Shown: positions 1-6,893 of the stretch, piece by piece | Layout of the letters: each line of letters opens with the position of its first letter | Numbering within the stretch: position 1 is the stretch's first letter | Virus record (IMG/VR): IMGVR_UViG_3300037247_000864 | Span: 1 to 46,265 of that record | Reading direction: 5' to 3' (one strand) | Source of the DNA: a virus | DNA length: 46,265 nucleotides | The notes under the pieces: generated by a model | Databases searched by the model: none | Told to the model about the DNA's origin: nothing | The model's input: the letters and a program-made list of their open reading frames with translations, nothing else | Translations under genes and position numbers: made by a program

Positions 1-82
1 CCTGTTCCCACATGGGCGACAGAACAGCCCATACGAGCTATTGCGCCAACTGAAAACCTCACTCACGGCCCGCTTGGAGCAG
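1..82. repeat. Terminal direct repeat, left copy
   Basis: The first 82 bases recur at the right end of the window (46184-46265) with one difference, C at 62 versus A at 46245. A continuous minus-strand gene reads across the join. The repeat is therefore best read as the overlap of a circular or circularly permuted genome. It is too short and too well embedded in a gene to look like an insertion sequence. Confidence 0.9.
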
Positions 83-126
83 AGGCTATTCTGGCAACCG
101 AGAGTCAATTCCTTGCTGTACGCCAT
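1..126 (-). CDS. Small CxxC protein, N-terminal part, gene crosses the window join
   Basis: When the ends are joined, a 59-residue protein starts at the ATG at 126. It runs off the left edge and continues at the right end to a stop at 46130-46132. This part encodes about 42 residues. It carries one cysteine pair (C11, C16) and a second motif CRPC near residue 36, so it is probably a small zinc-binding protein. A GAGG ribosome site lies about 8 bases upstream of the ATG. The end of the preceding DnaA-like gene is 25 bases away and the following gene overlaps by one base. Function is unknown. The single mismatch between the terminal copies changes residue 22 from Ser to Ile. Confidence 0.75.
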   Translation of the reverse strand, partial: MAYSKELTLGCQNSLCSKRAVSEVFSWRNSSYGLFCRPCGNR

Positions 127-151
127 CAGTACCTCGTTCCTTGCTTCGTTA

Positions 152-805
152 TCATACTCGTCCCTGCTCGGTGCCCACTTGGAAAGCTACCTGGTCATCA
201 CTCGCGCCCTGATCCTGCACAGCCTGTAAGACCAGGCTGTACATTCGCTCTTCTAGCATCGACGCCACCATCTCGTTCGCTACGCCAACGACGAGCGTAT
301 TCCCCGAGTAGCCTAAGCCAACGGTATCCTTCAGCCAAGTCTCGAAGCTCGGACGAGTGACCTGTAGCTGAAGCCGGCCGAGTGCCTTTGCCCAAACGCC
401 ACCGTCGCCCCGAGCCACCTTGCCCAGAGTGGCCCGCTCTGGCTTGCGGATCACAGGGGTGGGCCTACTCCCATTCCGGCGCGCCTCGAGGTTCATCCAC
501 GAGTACCAGGTCAGGACGGCGACCTTGTAGTATTTGCGCTTCTCTTTCTTGCCCTCTACCTGAAGCGTATACCAGGCCTCACGCTCTTCGTCATGCCAGA
601 GGGCGTTGAACATCGCCCTGGCGACCCTGAGAGCCATCTCGTCCGAGTAGCCGTTCTCGTCCAGCCAGGTGTCACAGTGGGCCTGAGAGGGGATTTGATT
701 GCTAATCCTGAACAGCACGGCCCAGTAATGGTTCGGGACAACAAGATCCTCGGTGGGCGCATCGGGCTCTATGTCACGCGACCCGCATTCACGACAAACT
801 GGCAT
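152..805 (-). CDS. DnaA N-terminal-domain protein, probable replication accessory factor
   Basis: The protein is 217 residues from the ATG at 805. A TTG at 823 would add six. The last 75 or so residues match the pattern of the DnaA N-terminal (domain I) fold: a W-x-KAL helix, a SFETWL motif, a GNTLVVGVANE strand and a LEERMYSLV helix. That domain in DnaA contacts DnaB helicase and DiaA-type partners. No AAA+ ATPase or DNA-binding domain IV is present. The N-terminus has one CREC motif. A plausible role is to recruit the host replicative helicase to phage DNA. The domain call rests on motif recognition; the role is inference. It sits in the leftward operon next to RNase HI. Confidence 0.7.
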   Translation of the reverse strand: MPVCRECGSRDIEPDAPTEDLVVPNHYWAVLFRISNQIPSQAHCDTWLDENGYSDEMALRVARAMFNALWHDEEREAWYTLQVEGKKEKRKYYKVAVLTWYSWMNLEARRNGSRPTPVIRKPERATLGKVARGDGGVWAKALGRLQLQVTRPSFETWLKDTVGLGYSGNTLVVGVANEMVASMLEERMYSLVLQAVQDQGASDDQVAFQVGTEQGRV

Positions 806-807
806 GA

Positions 808-1044
808 TTACTTCGGTCTCCAAAGAGCTTCGATTACACCTCGTTCAGCTTCAGTCCGCCGATGCTCCTGTAGCCCAAGGTGGCAAACAGAAAGGAGGTA
901 AGGACTCTCCGATACTCGGATTTCAAGGAGCCGGACGCGAGGCCCGTGGTTCTTCCCGTGAGCGTGACACCGCTCTCTTTTACGAGGTTCCCGAAGTTCT
1001 CTGACCTCATGCCAAGTCGGCACCGGTCTTAACCACCAATGCAT
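808..1044 (-). CDS. Hypothetical basic protein between RNase HI and the DnaA-like gene
   Basis: This 78-residue frame starts at the ATG at 1044, which overlaps the RNase HI stop as TGATG. It ends at 808, two bases before the ATG of the DnaA-like gene. That tight spacing is typical of this operon and is the main reason to accept it. The protein is rich in Arg, His and Glu, with no recognised domain or membrane segment. Its last codons carry the GGAG that could serve as ribosome site for the next gene. Without that context I would not call it, so confidence is moderate. Confidence 0.5.
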   Translation of the reverse strand: MHWWLRPVPTWHEVRELREPRKRERCHAHGKNHGPRVRLLEIRVSESPYLLSVCHLGLQEHRRTEAERGVIEALWRPK

Positions 1045-1466
1045 CACACACTCTTCAGGCGCCGCATCGGCGTGTCGCTAGAGCCACGTTGCGCAGCCTC
1101 ATAGGCCAGCGAATCGGCGATATTGTTCTCCAGCGAGAAGTCGTGGCCACGGACCCACTCCAGCAACACCGGCCTGGCTTCTATCAGCCGCAATGCCTCC
1201 TGAACAAGGTCAAGATTCTTCTTCGGTCTCCAATTGCCTGAGAGCACTTTGATGCTCAACTGAGAGTCTGACAAGACCTTCACGGCTCCTAATGGATGCG
1301 CCTCTCCAGCCCACTTCAGCGCCTCAATGATAGCTTGGAGCTCCATCCGGTTGTTGGTCGTATCGGGCACTGAACCTGAGTCCGATTTTTCAGACGGGCA
1401 CACAAATGCCCAACCGCCAGATCCAGGATTACCGATGCAGGAACCGTCTGTGTAGATTGATAACAT
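1044..1466 (-). CDS. rnhA: Ribonuclease HI
   Basis: The protein has 140 residues, close to the usual length for bacterial RNase HI. The opening strand contains YTDGSCIGNPG, with the first catalytic Asp. A TTNNRMELQAIIEAL helix supplies the catalytic Glu, LSDSQ supplies the third acid, and a later WVRGHDFSLENNIADSLA segment supplies the last Asp. It removes RNA from RNA-DNA hybrids such as primers or R-loops. It is one of the few replication enzymes this phage carries. A GAGG site precedes the ATG. A gene-poor 540-base stretch lies upstream of it. Confidence 0.93.
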   Translation of the reverse strand: MLSIYTDGSCIGNPGSGGWAFVCPSEKSDSGSVPDTTNNRMELQAIIEALKWAGEAHPLGAVKVLSDSQLSIKVLSGNWRPKKNLDLVQEALRLIEARPVLLEWVRGHDFSLENNIADSLAYEAAQRGSSDTPMRRLKSV

Positions 1467-1469
1467 TGG

Positions 1470-2007
1470 ATTATCCTCTACGCTTTGCTATTCTCATTAC
1501 ACCCTTGCCTTAGCACAGCCCCTTAGACCGGTTGAGGGAGGGAGCGAAGCGAGACAGAACACCCCAGGGTTATGGGATGTCCTGCTCAAGCTCACGTTGA
1601 CCGTATATCGGTCGGTCGCTTCGCTCAACAGGCCCTCTCGGGCGACAGACTTCACAGGGAGGCTCTCAGGGGGCGGGTAGCCGGGGAACCAAAGGGTAGC
1701 AAAACGCCAAGGGTATCCACAGAAGCGTACCCGCGCCCTCAGAACCTCCCTGAACGTGCCCAGGTCGTGCTTTACCACTCGTCTGCCAACACACATCACG
1801 TACGGTTTCCTTAGCGGGAGGTCTGGGTCCGTGCTGAGTCGGCTTATCCCACTCGGCTGCACGGTTGCCTGAACAGTTTTTTGGGCAACACAAAAGCCGG
1901 TTGCCTTTGTCTCCTGCTGGCCGGTCTTCTCTGGTGCCCTTACGGGAACCACGGCCAGCCGGAGAGAAGACAACCGGCCAAGGTTTGAGCTAAAGCTCAC
2001 CCACATT
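1470..2007. other. Gene-poor stretch in the early arm; possible origin or structured RNA
   Basis: No well-supported gene occupies these 540 bases, an unusual gap inside an otherwise overlapping operon. On the minus strand a frame stays open from 2024 to 1497, but its protein has no recognisable features. The stretch holds several inverted repeats, including a long one at 1919-1979 and a GTTGCC/GGCAAC pair at 1864-1889. It also contains a near match to a DnaA box at 1713-1721 (GTATCCACA, 8 of 9). An origin or a structured RNA are both possible. Neither is shown. Confidence 0.45.
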
Positions 2008-2024
2008 CTAGTCGTCTCGTACAT
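1497..2024 (-). CDS. Doubtful open frame in the gene-poor stretch
   Basis: A 175-residue frame runs from an ATG at 2024, which overlaps the end of the upstream gene by 17 bases and has a GAGGG nine bases before it. It has no domain I recognise and an odd composition rich in Arg, Ser, Pro and Val. It spans the inverted repeats at 1919-1979. It may be a chance open frame over non-coding DNA. It is listed because start spacing and ribosome site are acceptable and nothing else fills this gap. Confidence 0.25.
   Translation of the reverse strand: MYETTRMWVSFSSNLGRLSSLRLAVVPVRAPEKTGQQETKATGFCVAQKTVQATVQPSGISRLSTDPDLPLRKPYVMCVGRRVVKHDLGTFREVLRARVRFCGYPWRFATLWFPGYPPPESLPVKSVAREGLLSEATDRYTVNVSLSRTSHNPGVFCLASLPPSTGLRGCAKARV
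1919..1979. repeat. Long interrupted inverted repeat
   Basis: The left arm GGCCGGTCTTCTCT (1919-1932) pairs with the right arm AGAGAAGACAACCGGCC (1963-1979), leaving two bases unpaired. Within the loop GGTGCCC and GGGAACC can form a second, weaker stem. Either strand could fold into a long hairpin. There is no U-tract, so it does not look like an ordinary terminator. Confidence 0.6.
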
Positions 2025-2283
2025 CGGTGTCAACCCTCGCTCCTGGGAAATGCTTGCTGTCCACCCCATCCACGATCTCGCCATGGGTGCGGCACATCGC
2101 GGTGTCGGCCTCCTCGTCGATGACCCAATCGCAGGTAGCGCGGTCGAGGACGATGGCATTGCGTCTGTTGCGATTGAGTCTTTCGTAATGGGCCAAGTGG
2201 TCGTTACCCAACGCCAGCCGCCTGTAATCGGCAATACTGTCTCTGATCGTGTCTCGCCCATCTCGGCGTTTTTTCGTTGCCAT
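2008..2283 (-). CDS. Hypothetical small protein
   Basis: The gene encodes 91 residues from the ATG at 2283, which has a GGAGG seven bases upstream. Longer frames from further upstream lack a ribosome site. The N-terminus is very basic (MATKKRRDGRD). The middle is an acidic-basic helical stretch, followed by a CDW...MCRTHGE segment with two cysteines and two histidines that might bind a metal. No family is recognised. It follows the 85-residue gene by 22 bases in the leftward operon. Confidence 0.7.
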   Translation of the reverse strand: MATKKRRDGRDTIRDSIADYRRLALGNDHLAHYERLNRNRRNAIVLDRATCDWVIDEEADTAMCRTHGEIVDGVDSKHFPGARVDTDVRDD

Positions 2284-2305
2284 CGCTACGCCTCCGTGCT
2301 CTCGA

Positions 2306-2563
2306 CTATGGTCGGTATGGCAGATCGATGGCGGGGAAGAAATGTCTGGCGGTGGCCTCATCGAGCTTGCACCCCCATTTGAGAACGAACTCCAGACAGT
2401 CCTCCTCGCGTTCAGGAGGGCCGCCACCAATGTAGGCCGCCCACTCGTGTTCAGCGGCAACGCTGGCAACAACGGCCGTGGCGTACCCGTTGGCGTTCCA
2501 GTACCGGCCTTCGTATTTGTCTGGTGCGAACTGGTAGTAGGGGTATTGTTTCGTAGTCGTCAT
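2306..2563 (-). CDS. Hypothetical small protein, Tyr-rich N-terminus
   Basis: The gene encodes 85 residues. Its ATG overlaps the stop of the recombination-like gene as ATGA and is preceded by AAGGAGAC. The first 25 residues are rich in Tyr (QYPYYQFAPDKYEGRYW). The rest is a mixed helix region with several Glu and Cys. There is no membrane segment and no known domain. The coupling suggests co-expression with the upstream gene. Confidence 0.75.
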   Translation of the reverse strand: MTTTKQYPYYQFAPDKYEGRYWNANGYATAVVASVAAEHEWAAYIGGGPPEREEDCLEFVLKWGCKLDEATARHFFPAIDLPYRP

Positions 2564-3555
2564 GCTGTCTCCTTATTCTTGGTCGGTTGTCCGCGGTGTG
2601 CGGCGAGGTTGGCGTAGGCTTCGTCCAGGTTGCCCAGCTCTGCCAGCGGCCCCAGTCCGGCCTCATCAAGGGCCTTGTTGACCTCAGCCGTGGTGGCTAG
2701 GCCGAAGTTGTCCTTCAGCGCCTTGCGGAACGCGCCCACGTCGGCGAAGTGGTCGCCACGCAGGGAGAGCGCAGGGCCGCCGTCGCTCTCGGCAGGTTTG
2801 TGGAATAGAGGGCCTTCAAGGCTATCTGCTGCTAAGGCCACACCGCCGTCGCCAAGCACTTCCGTACCCTCGGGCTCGGAAACGGGCTCTGTGTACGCGC
2901 TGGGGGCCTTGGCGGCGAAGTCTGCGTCGTCATCCGGTCTGTTACACCACTTGTCCTTTGTGGTGTCGTCCTTGTGCCCTGGACTGGTCATGGCGCCGCG
3001 CTTGAAATAGGGCACATTGTGCTTCGGGCAGATGCCGTAGTCGTTGCCGCCGTTGCTTGGCGCAGGGCCGCCCTTCATCTCGCTGGCCGGTGTGGGCTCA
3101 AAGCCCGCCAGGACGGCGACCCAAGAGAAGGCCATGCGGGCCGCCTTGCTGATTGCCCAGGTCTGCGCTGCGCTCTTGGCCGCCTTGTCCTTGTCCCGAC
3201 CCACTCTGCCCTTGGTGGGGAAGCTGTCCAGGCTGCACTCGGCGATGCCGGAGCCGCGGAGGGCGCCACTGCGATCAACGAGGTTCACCTTGGCCTCGTA
3301 GGCGACGACCTCATCGTTCTCGTAGATGGGCTTGACGTACACGACGTCGGGCGCCACGTTGTTGAACGCGCAGATCACCTCCCACGCTTCGGCTTCCAGA
3401 TACATCTTGCCGCCCACGGTGGCGAAGAGTTTGCGGGCCTGGACGATCTCCATCAGCACGGTGGCCTGCTCCGTAGCGCCCGCGATGACCTCACGGGGCC
3501 TCAAAGCCAGGGCTTGCTCATCTCGGATTGCTAGGGTCTGTGCGTCGTTACTCAT
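2560..3555 (-). CDS. Probable phage recombination or ssDNA-annealing-type protein
   Basis: The protein has 331 residues from the ATG at 3555, which has a strong GGAGG site. An upstream in-frame ATG at 3570 lacks one. Residues about 30-160 form an alpha-beta core ending in AAKSAAQTWAISKAARM followed by a hydrophobic helix and GFEPTPASEM. This layout is seen in a family of phage proteins that sit where Erf, Rad52 or RecT-like annealing proteins usually sit. The Ala-Gln-Thr-x-A-x-S-K-A helix is its most recognisable element. The C-terminal half is low-complexity with a CPKHNVPYFKRG stretch that may bind zinc. A DNA repair or recombination role is inferred from family resemblance and from the RusA gene in the same arm. 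Confidence 0.5.
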   Translation of the reverse strand: MSNDAQTLAIRDEQALALRPREVIAGATEQATVLMEIVQARKLFATVGGKMYLEAEAWEVICAFNNVAPDVVYVKPIYENDEVVAYEAKVNLVDRSGALRGSGIAECSLDSFPTKGRVGRDKDKAAKSAAQTWAISKAARMAFSWVAVLAGFEPTPASEMKGGPAPSNGGNDYGICPKHNVPYFKRGAMTSPGHKDDTTKDKWCNRPDDDADFAAKAPSAYTEPVSEPEGTEVLGDGGVALAADSLEGPLFHKPAESDGGPALSLRGDHFADVGAFRKALKDNFGLATTAEVNKALDEAGLGPLAELGNLDEAYANLAAHRGQPTKNKETA

Positions 3556-3749
3556 GCTGCCTCCTTCCATCGTCCTTCGCTACGTATCCATGACCGCTGC
3601 CCAACGGTGGGTCTGTATCCCAGGGCAGCGACAGCGCCTTCTAGGACTTGGCCTACAGGGGTGTCAACGAGGTAGATCCCTGGTTGGATTAGCGGGAAAG
3701 CCATCACTTCTGCCAGGGCTCCCTCAAGTTTCTTTTCGCGCTTCGTCAT
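3552..3749 (-). CDS. Hypothetical small protein
   Basis: The gene encodes 65 residues and its stop overlaps the start of the recombination-like gene as ATGA. A GGAGACA ribosome site precedes the ATG. The protein begins with a basic helix (MTKREKKLEGAL) and contains a central hydrophobic stretch too polar for a membrane span. It is not recognised. Its value lies in fixing the operon architecture, as each stop overlaps the next start. Confidence 0.7.
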   Translation of the reverse strand: MTKREKKLEGALAEVMAFPLIQPGIYLVDTPVGQVLEGAVAALGYRPTVGQRSWIRSEGRWKEAA

Positions 3750-4099
3750 GCTGTCTCCTCCTTCGCGTTCCTGAGTGCGTGCTGTCTCTCGTCCTCTGCC
3801 TCCTCGTCGGTCAGGGGCCTGAACCCGAGCTCGTGGCGTATCCGCGCCAGATCGGCCAAGCCGGCCAGGATTTCCCTTGCCGTCCTCTCAGGCTGTGGCG
3901 GCACCTCCCATGGCCCGAGGCCACAGCGCCGCTGCAGTAGATTACAACAGGTCGAGCAGGTCCGGATGTGCGTGAGGCACATCGACGGTTGGGCTACACG
4001 GTGCGCCTTAATTTTGTAAGCCAGTCGTCGGACAGTAACACCACGGCAGGTGCGCAGGATGGGCGAGCCCGTCACGTAGGGGTAGAGGTTAGCTGGCAT
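3746..4099 (-). CDS. Cys-rich hypothetical protein, possible zinc site
   Basis: The gene encodes 117 residues. It starts directly after the TAA of the upstream gene with no spacer. Residues 40-60 contain a cluster C-x6-C-x2-CC-x6-C with a nearby His, suggesting a metal site. The second half is a charged helix (REILAGLADLARIRHELGF) ending in an acidic tail. The function is not recognised. It overlaps the next gene by four bases. Confidence 0.7.
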   Translation of the reverse strand: MPANLYPYVTGSPILRTCRGVTVRRLAYKIKAHRVAQPSMCLTHIRTCSTCCNLLQRRCGLGPWEVPPQPERTAREILAGLADLARIRHELGFRPLTDEEAEDERQHALRNAKEETA

Positions 4100-4468
4100 T
4101 TAACTCACCCTCAACAGCGCGTGGTCTTTGCCTGCGTCCACGGCTTGTTTGCACCACTGAACGAGAGTCACTAAAGCGCGACGAGCATTGCCCTCAGTCG
4201 GCTCCCAATAATCGTCGGCATAGTCTTCCTCAAGAGCCTCCACGCCTTTCTCCAGGATTGGCAAAGCAAAGGCAACATCCTTCCCATCCAAGCCTCGCAG
4301 GCCGTCTTCTAGGCCAAGAACACGGTAATAGTGCGAGCTGTAGTTATACGTGATGTTCAGGTCGGCGTCGTAACTACCGCCGAGCACATAGGTGCCACCT
4401 TCAGTGAACGGTTCGACGACCATGTATTGGTCAGTCTCGGGATCTGTAATGCTAACCCACCAGCTCAT
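4100..4468 (-). CDS. Hypothetical protein with a histone-like or adaptor-like fold not recognised
   Basis: The gene encodes 122 residues. The N-terminal half is rich in beta-type segments (WWVSITDPETDQYMVVEPF, GGTYVLGGS, ITYNYSSHYYRV). The second half is helical (KDVAFALPILEKGVEALEED; ARRALVTLVQWCKQAVD). It resembles a class of small phage proteins of unknown role that carry a short Asn-Tyr-rich strand region. I give no function. The start is set by the ATG two bases after the preceding TGA. Confidence 0.7.
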   Translation of the reverse strand: MSWWVSITDPETDQYMVVEPFTEGGTYVLGGSYDADLNITYNYSSHYYRVLGLEDGLRGLDGKDVAFALPILEKGVEALEEDYADDYWEPTEGNARRALVTLVQWCKQAVDAGKDHALLRVS

Positions 4469-4469
4469 C

Positions 4470-4664
4470 TCAGCCCTCTCTCGGGTACTGGTCGTTCAGC
4501 ATCGCCATGAGGCTGCCCAAGCGGGTGAGGGCCTGAGCTTCCAGCCGCTCGGCCCAATCCAGCTCGACCAGCTCGGTGTTTTCCAGAGTGGCCTCGACGC
4601 TGTAGCCCTTGGCGGTGCGAGAAGCGTTGACCCTAATTCGCATCGATTTGGTTTGTTCAGTCAT
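4470..4664 (-). CDS. Hypothetical small protein
   Basis: The gene encodes 64 residues. Its ATG overlaps the preceding stop as ATGA. A basic strand-forming N-terminus (SMRIRVNASRTAKGYSVEA) is followed by an acidic C-terminal helix. This beta-beta-beta-alpha pattern resembles small host-takeover proteins, but no family is recognised. It belongs to the same tightly packed minus-strand operon. Confidence 0.7.
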   Translation of the reverse strand: MTEQTKSMRIRVNASRTAKGYSVEATLENTELVELDWAERLEAQALTRLGSLMAMLNDQYPREG

Positions 4665-4879
4665 AGGTGACTCCTTTTGCCGACTATGATGGCCTCGCCC
4701 AGGGTTTTGATCGTATCAGTTACCTTTTCAAAAGCGTCCCAGGTCCGATTCTCAGAGTGTTCGATTAGGTCTAGCATGGCTTGGAATCGGTCTTCCAGCG
4801 CCTTGACGCGTTGGCTTAGGGCCTCAAGAGTCTCCAGGGTGGTCTTTACGAATTCTCGCAGAGGGTTATCTTCAGCCAT
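4661..4879 (-). CDS. Small coiled-coil protein
   Basis: The gene encodes 72 residues from the ATG at 4879. An in-frame GTG at 4888 is an alternative start. Residues 10-60 form a continuous heptad-like helix (LETLEALSQRVKALEDRFQAMLDLIEH), so a coiled-coil dimer or oligomer is likely. The C-terminus is a short basic tail. Function unknown. It overlaps the upstream zinc-ribbon gene by eight bases. Confidence 0.7.
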   Translation of the reverse strand: MAEDNPLREFVKTTLETLEALSQRVKALEDRFQAMLDLIEHSENRTWDAFEKVTDTIKTLGEAIIVGKRSHL

Positions 4880-5078
4880 CCAGTTCACCTGCCTTTATGA
4901 GCGCGATTCGGTCCTCGTAGTCCGTTGCCGAGAACTCCGTGCAGTTGCACTCGGGGCAAATCTGATGCGTGGGCTCGACGCCGCGGATGCGCAGCTCATT
5001 GCCAGCAGCATCGGTCGTGTGGAAGCAGGTGGGTTGCTCACTCAGGGTGTGTTCATGCCCACAATTGTTACATCCCAT
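4872..5078 (-). CDS. Small zinc-ribbon protein
   Basis: The gene encodes 68 residues. Two CxxC knuckles, C3/C6 and C42/C45 with a further Cys at 47, give a four-cysteine zinc-ribbon layout. A His-rich spacer lies between them. Such ribbons bind nucleic acid or protein partners. Nothing specifies which here. A GGAGGA site precedes the ATG. It is one of more than a dozen CxxC proteins in the early arm. Confidence 0.75.
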   Translation of the reverse strand: MGCNNCGHEHTLSEQPTCFHTTDAAGNELRIRGVEPTHQICPECNCTEFSATDYEDRIALIKAGELDG

Positions 5079-5088
5079 CGTCGTCCTC

Positions 5089-5502
5089 CTAGCTCGTGTC
5101 TTGGTCGCGCCTCACAGCTTCCTCAAGGCCAGCCTGCAGCTCTGCGCCCTCGCGGCGCTGGATGGGTGCGGCGCGGTTTGAAAACGCGATGCCTTCAGGG
5201 CAGTTGATACGGTGGCCCACTTCTCCATGGCAGGTATCACAGACCTCTTCGCCAGGTATGTGCGAGGGCCGTTCGGTGGCCTCGCGGTACTCGTCTGCCG
5301 TCATGGGCTTCAACCTAGGGTTAGGGTGATAGTGGTAATGGGGTTGAGGCGGACACTCTCCACTCCACGGCACGCGGAGACGGTTGTCCTCCTCGTCCTC
5401 CTCGAGCTCTCGCAGCCGACCGACGGCCATGTCGCGGACCTTACCGGCATCGTGGGCGTTCATCCGCACGAGCATGTCGAGGATTCGCTGTAGGTCGTTC
5501 AT
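5089..5502 (-). CDS. Hypothetical protein with CxxCH motif
   Basis: The gene encodes 137 residues. An N-terminal helix (LQRILDMLVRMNAHDAGKVRDMA) is followed by an acidic linker and a Pro-, His- and Tyr-rich stretch (PPQPHYHYHPNP). Then comes a CDTCHGEVGHRINC motif near residue 87 that could bind zinc. CxxCH is also the haem-attachment motif. There is no signal peptide, so cytochrome c is unlikely. The stop and start overlap with neighbours follows the ATGA pattern. Confidence 0.7.
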   Translation of the reverse strand: MNDLQRILDMLVRMNAHDAGKVRDMAVGRLRELEEDEEDNRLRVPWSGECPPQPHYHYHPNPRLKPMTADEYREATERPSHIPGEEVCDTCHGEVGHRINCPEGIAFSNRAAPIQRREGAELQAGLEEAVRRDQDTS

Positions 5503-5861
5503 GATGTCCAGCTATCGGGCAAATTGGGGGCATCGACCGTGAGCCGCCCATCCTCAAAGTCAAGAATCCATTCAGAGGCCGCCTGCTTAAGGAGCCACGT
5601 CAGGGGCATATGAGAAGCCACCTCTATTCTGCGCACCTCACCATCGGGGAAACGCACTTGGGGATGTTCGCCGTTAGCTATGACCTTACCGTGCCGCCAG
5701 AGTGGATTTGCTCTCAACTCCCAAGTAGGGGCGGCCTCGCCAGCAGCCTTGTTCATCATTCCTTGACCTTTCCACCTCAGAATATGAAAACTGGCGCCGA
5801 AGACGGCGTAGCCATGATGGGAAATCCCTGCTACTAGGCGCTCCGCATTAGATTTGTTCAT
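5499..5861 (-). CDS. Hypothetical protein
   Basis: The gene encodes 120 residues from the ATG at 5861. A second in-frame ATG at 5873 is possible. The ATG overlaps the end of the upstream gene, which supports coupling. It carries strand-like segments (GYAVFGASFHILRW, PQVRFPDGEVRRIEVASH) and a C-terminal region with Trp and acidic residues. There is no motif, membrane span or cysteine pair. Not recognised. Confidence 0.65.
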   Translation of the reverse strand: MNKSNAERLVAGISHHGYAVFGASFHILRWKGQGMMNKAAGEAAPTWELRANPLWRHGKVIANGEHPQVRFPDGEVRRIEVASHMPLTWLLKQAASEWILDFEDGRLTVDAPNLPDSWTS

Positions 5862-6075
5862 GAAACATCTCATCAAGTACCCGCTCTACCACGGGGCGGC
5901 GGGTGAGCTTGTGGGTTCCACTGGCTCTGACCACCCGTTCTGCCAGCTCAGCGCGAGGGTAGTTGCCAAAGACGACAGCAATCTGCATCAGGTCTCTCGC
6001 AGGCTTACTGAGCCAACCATCTCCGAAGTCGAGGCGGTAGGCGGCTAGGAGACCTTGCTTGGCGGTCGGGGTCAT
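5848..6075 (-). CDS. Hypothetical small protein
   Basis: The gene encodes 75 residues, mostly helical, with a basic patch (KLTRRPVVERVLDEM) near the C-terminus and an ATG overlapping the preceding stop. The pattern helix, turn, helix in residues 35-70 could be a small DNA-binding fold, but no canonical helix-turn-helix is evident. It continues the chain of four-base overlaps. Confidence 0.65.
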   Translation of the reverse strand: MTPTAKQGLLAAYRLDFGDGWLSKPARDLMQIAVVFGNYPRAELAERVVRASGTHKLTRRPVVERVLDEMFHEQI

Positions 6076-6203
6076 GGTGTCCTCTCCGTGAGGCTATGCA
6101 GTATTAGATGCCCGAGTCGTTCAAGCTCGCCACGCAGGTACCTCCAGCCTCTTCCACAGACGGGGCACTGCTCAGGCGGTAGAATGCCTCTGTACCGGTT
6201 CAT
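6072..6203 (-). CDS. Tiny CxxC protein
   Basis: The gene encodes 43 residues from the ATG at 6203, which has AGGAG eight bases upstream. A longer in-frame version lacks a ribosome site. It has one knuckle, CPVC, in residues 14-17, followed by a helix (RYLRGELERLGHLILHSL) with two His that might complete a metal site. It overlaps both neighbours by four bases. Confidence 0.65.
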   Translation of the reverse strand: MNRYRGILPPEQCPVCGRGWRYLRGELERLGHLILHSLTERTP

Positions 6204-6412
6204 GGGCTCACTCCTAGCGAGCTCCCGTCGCTTGTCCACATCTCCGCAGCGCCGTGGTGAGCCATGCGGTCGAAGACGGTGATACCCTCTCCGCACTTAT
6301 TGTGGAAGGCGCTTCGCAGCGTCTTGGCGAATGCGAGAGCCGCCGTCTTGGTTTCTCGGGTGTCTACGAAACCGCAGACGTTACAACTGATTGAGTATCG
6401 CTCCATATCCAT
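6200..6412 (-). CDS. Small CxxC protein
   Basis: The gene encodes 70 residues. Three clustered ATGs (6415, 6412, 6406) are candidates, and an AGAGGA site favours 6412. One CNVCG knuckle is at residue 9, and a third Cys lies further on (HNKCGEG). A conserved-looking helix (ETKTAALAFAKTLRSAF) separates them. This is a small zinc-finger-like protein of unknown target. Confidence 0.65.
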   Translation of the reverse strand: MDMERYSISCNVCGFVDTRETKTAALAFAKTLRSAFHNKCGEGITVFDRMAHHGAAEMWTSDGSSLGVSP

Positions 6413-6588
6413 CATGTCCTCTCGGCAAGAAGCCGTTGGTTGCGGATCCACGCGCCGTTCAGGTCGATCCTGAACTCTTGAAATAGGTCAGTCTCAATCT
6501 TTTTGACTTTGATCGACTCCGATGGCCCCAGTTGGGAGGCCAGTAGATCTAAGGCCCTGAGTAAGAGTAAGAGTTGGTCATCTGTCAT
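6412..6588 (-). CDS. Tiny hypothetical protein
   Basis: The gene encodes 58 residues. An AGGAGGAC site lies just upstream of two adjacent ATGs (6591 and 6588), and its stop overlaps the next gene's start cluster as TGATG. The sequence starts with a Leu-rich helix (MTDDQLLLLLRALDLLAS), and a basic, strand-forming middle follows. There is no motif. Strong ribosome site and overlap spacing are the evidence for it. Confidence 0.65.
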   Translation of the reverse strand: MTDDQLLLLLRALDLLASQLGPSESIKVKKIETDLFQEFRIDLNGAWIRNQRLLAERT

Positions 6589-6634
6589 CATGTCCTCCTG
6601 TCGCTAGTCGGCTCGCAGGGCGGGTCCAGGTCGT

Positions 6635-6871
6635 TCAGGCTCGGCCCACCGTGGCGTCTGTGTGGGCTACGCTGGCCCGCTGGCCTATGATCCGGCGGGC
6701 TTTGGTGATCGCGGCGCCAGTGTAGCCCTGAGCCATAATAGACTGCGCTTCACCAGTTAGGGGCATTGCGTCCTGTAACTGGCCTAATACGGCCTCACAG
6801 GCTTTGAGCGCCTCTAGCACAGGATCTTTGCCTTCAACAAAGTCCGCTGTAATTTCACGCATTTCTCTCAT
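6635..6871 (-). CDS. Hypothetical small helical protein
   Basis: The gene encodes 78 residues. It is almost entirely helical: an N-terminal acidic helix, then an Ala- and Gly-rich segment, then a basic helix (ITKARRIIGQRA). There is a second in-frame ATG three codons in. The upstream ribosome site is weak (GGGGGT). It is flanked by short gaps of 46 and 22 bases with nothing else visible. Confidence 0.6.
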   Translation of the reverse strand: MREMREITADFVEGKDPVLEALKACEAVLGQLQDAMPLTGEAQSIMAQGYTGAAITKARRIIGQRASVAHTDATVGRA

Positions 6872-6893
6872 GTGATATTGACCCCCATGAAGG

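Noticed and set aside
1-82. Insertion-sequence ends or attachment sites for integration
   Set aside because: The repeat is at both window ends, spanned by a gene, and no integrase or transposase is present. Circular overlap is the simpler explanation.
5089-5502. Cytochrome c (CxxCH motif)
   Set aside because: There is no signal peptide or distal Met ligand, and the motif is followed by more Cys and His, as in a zinc site.
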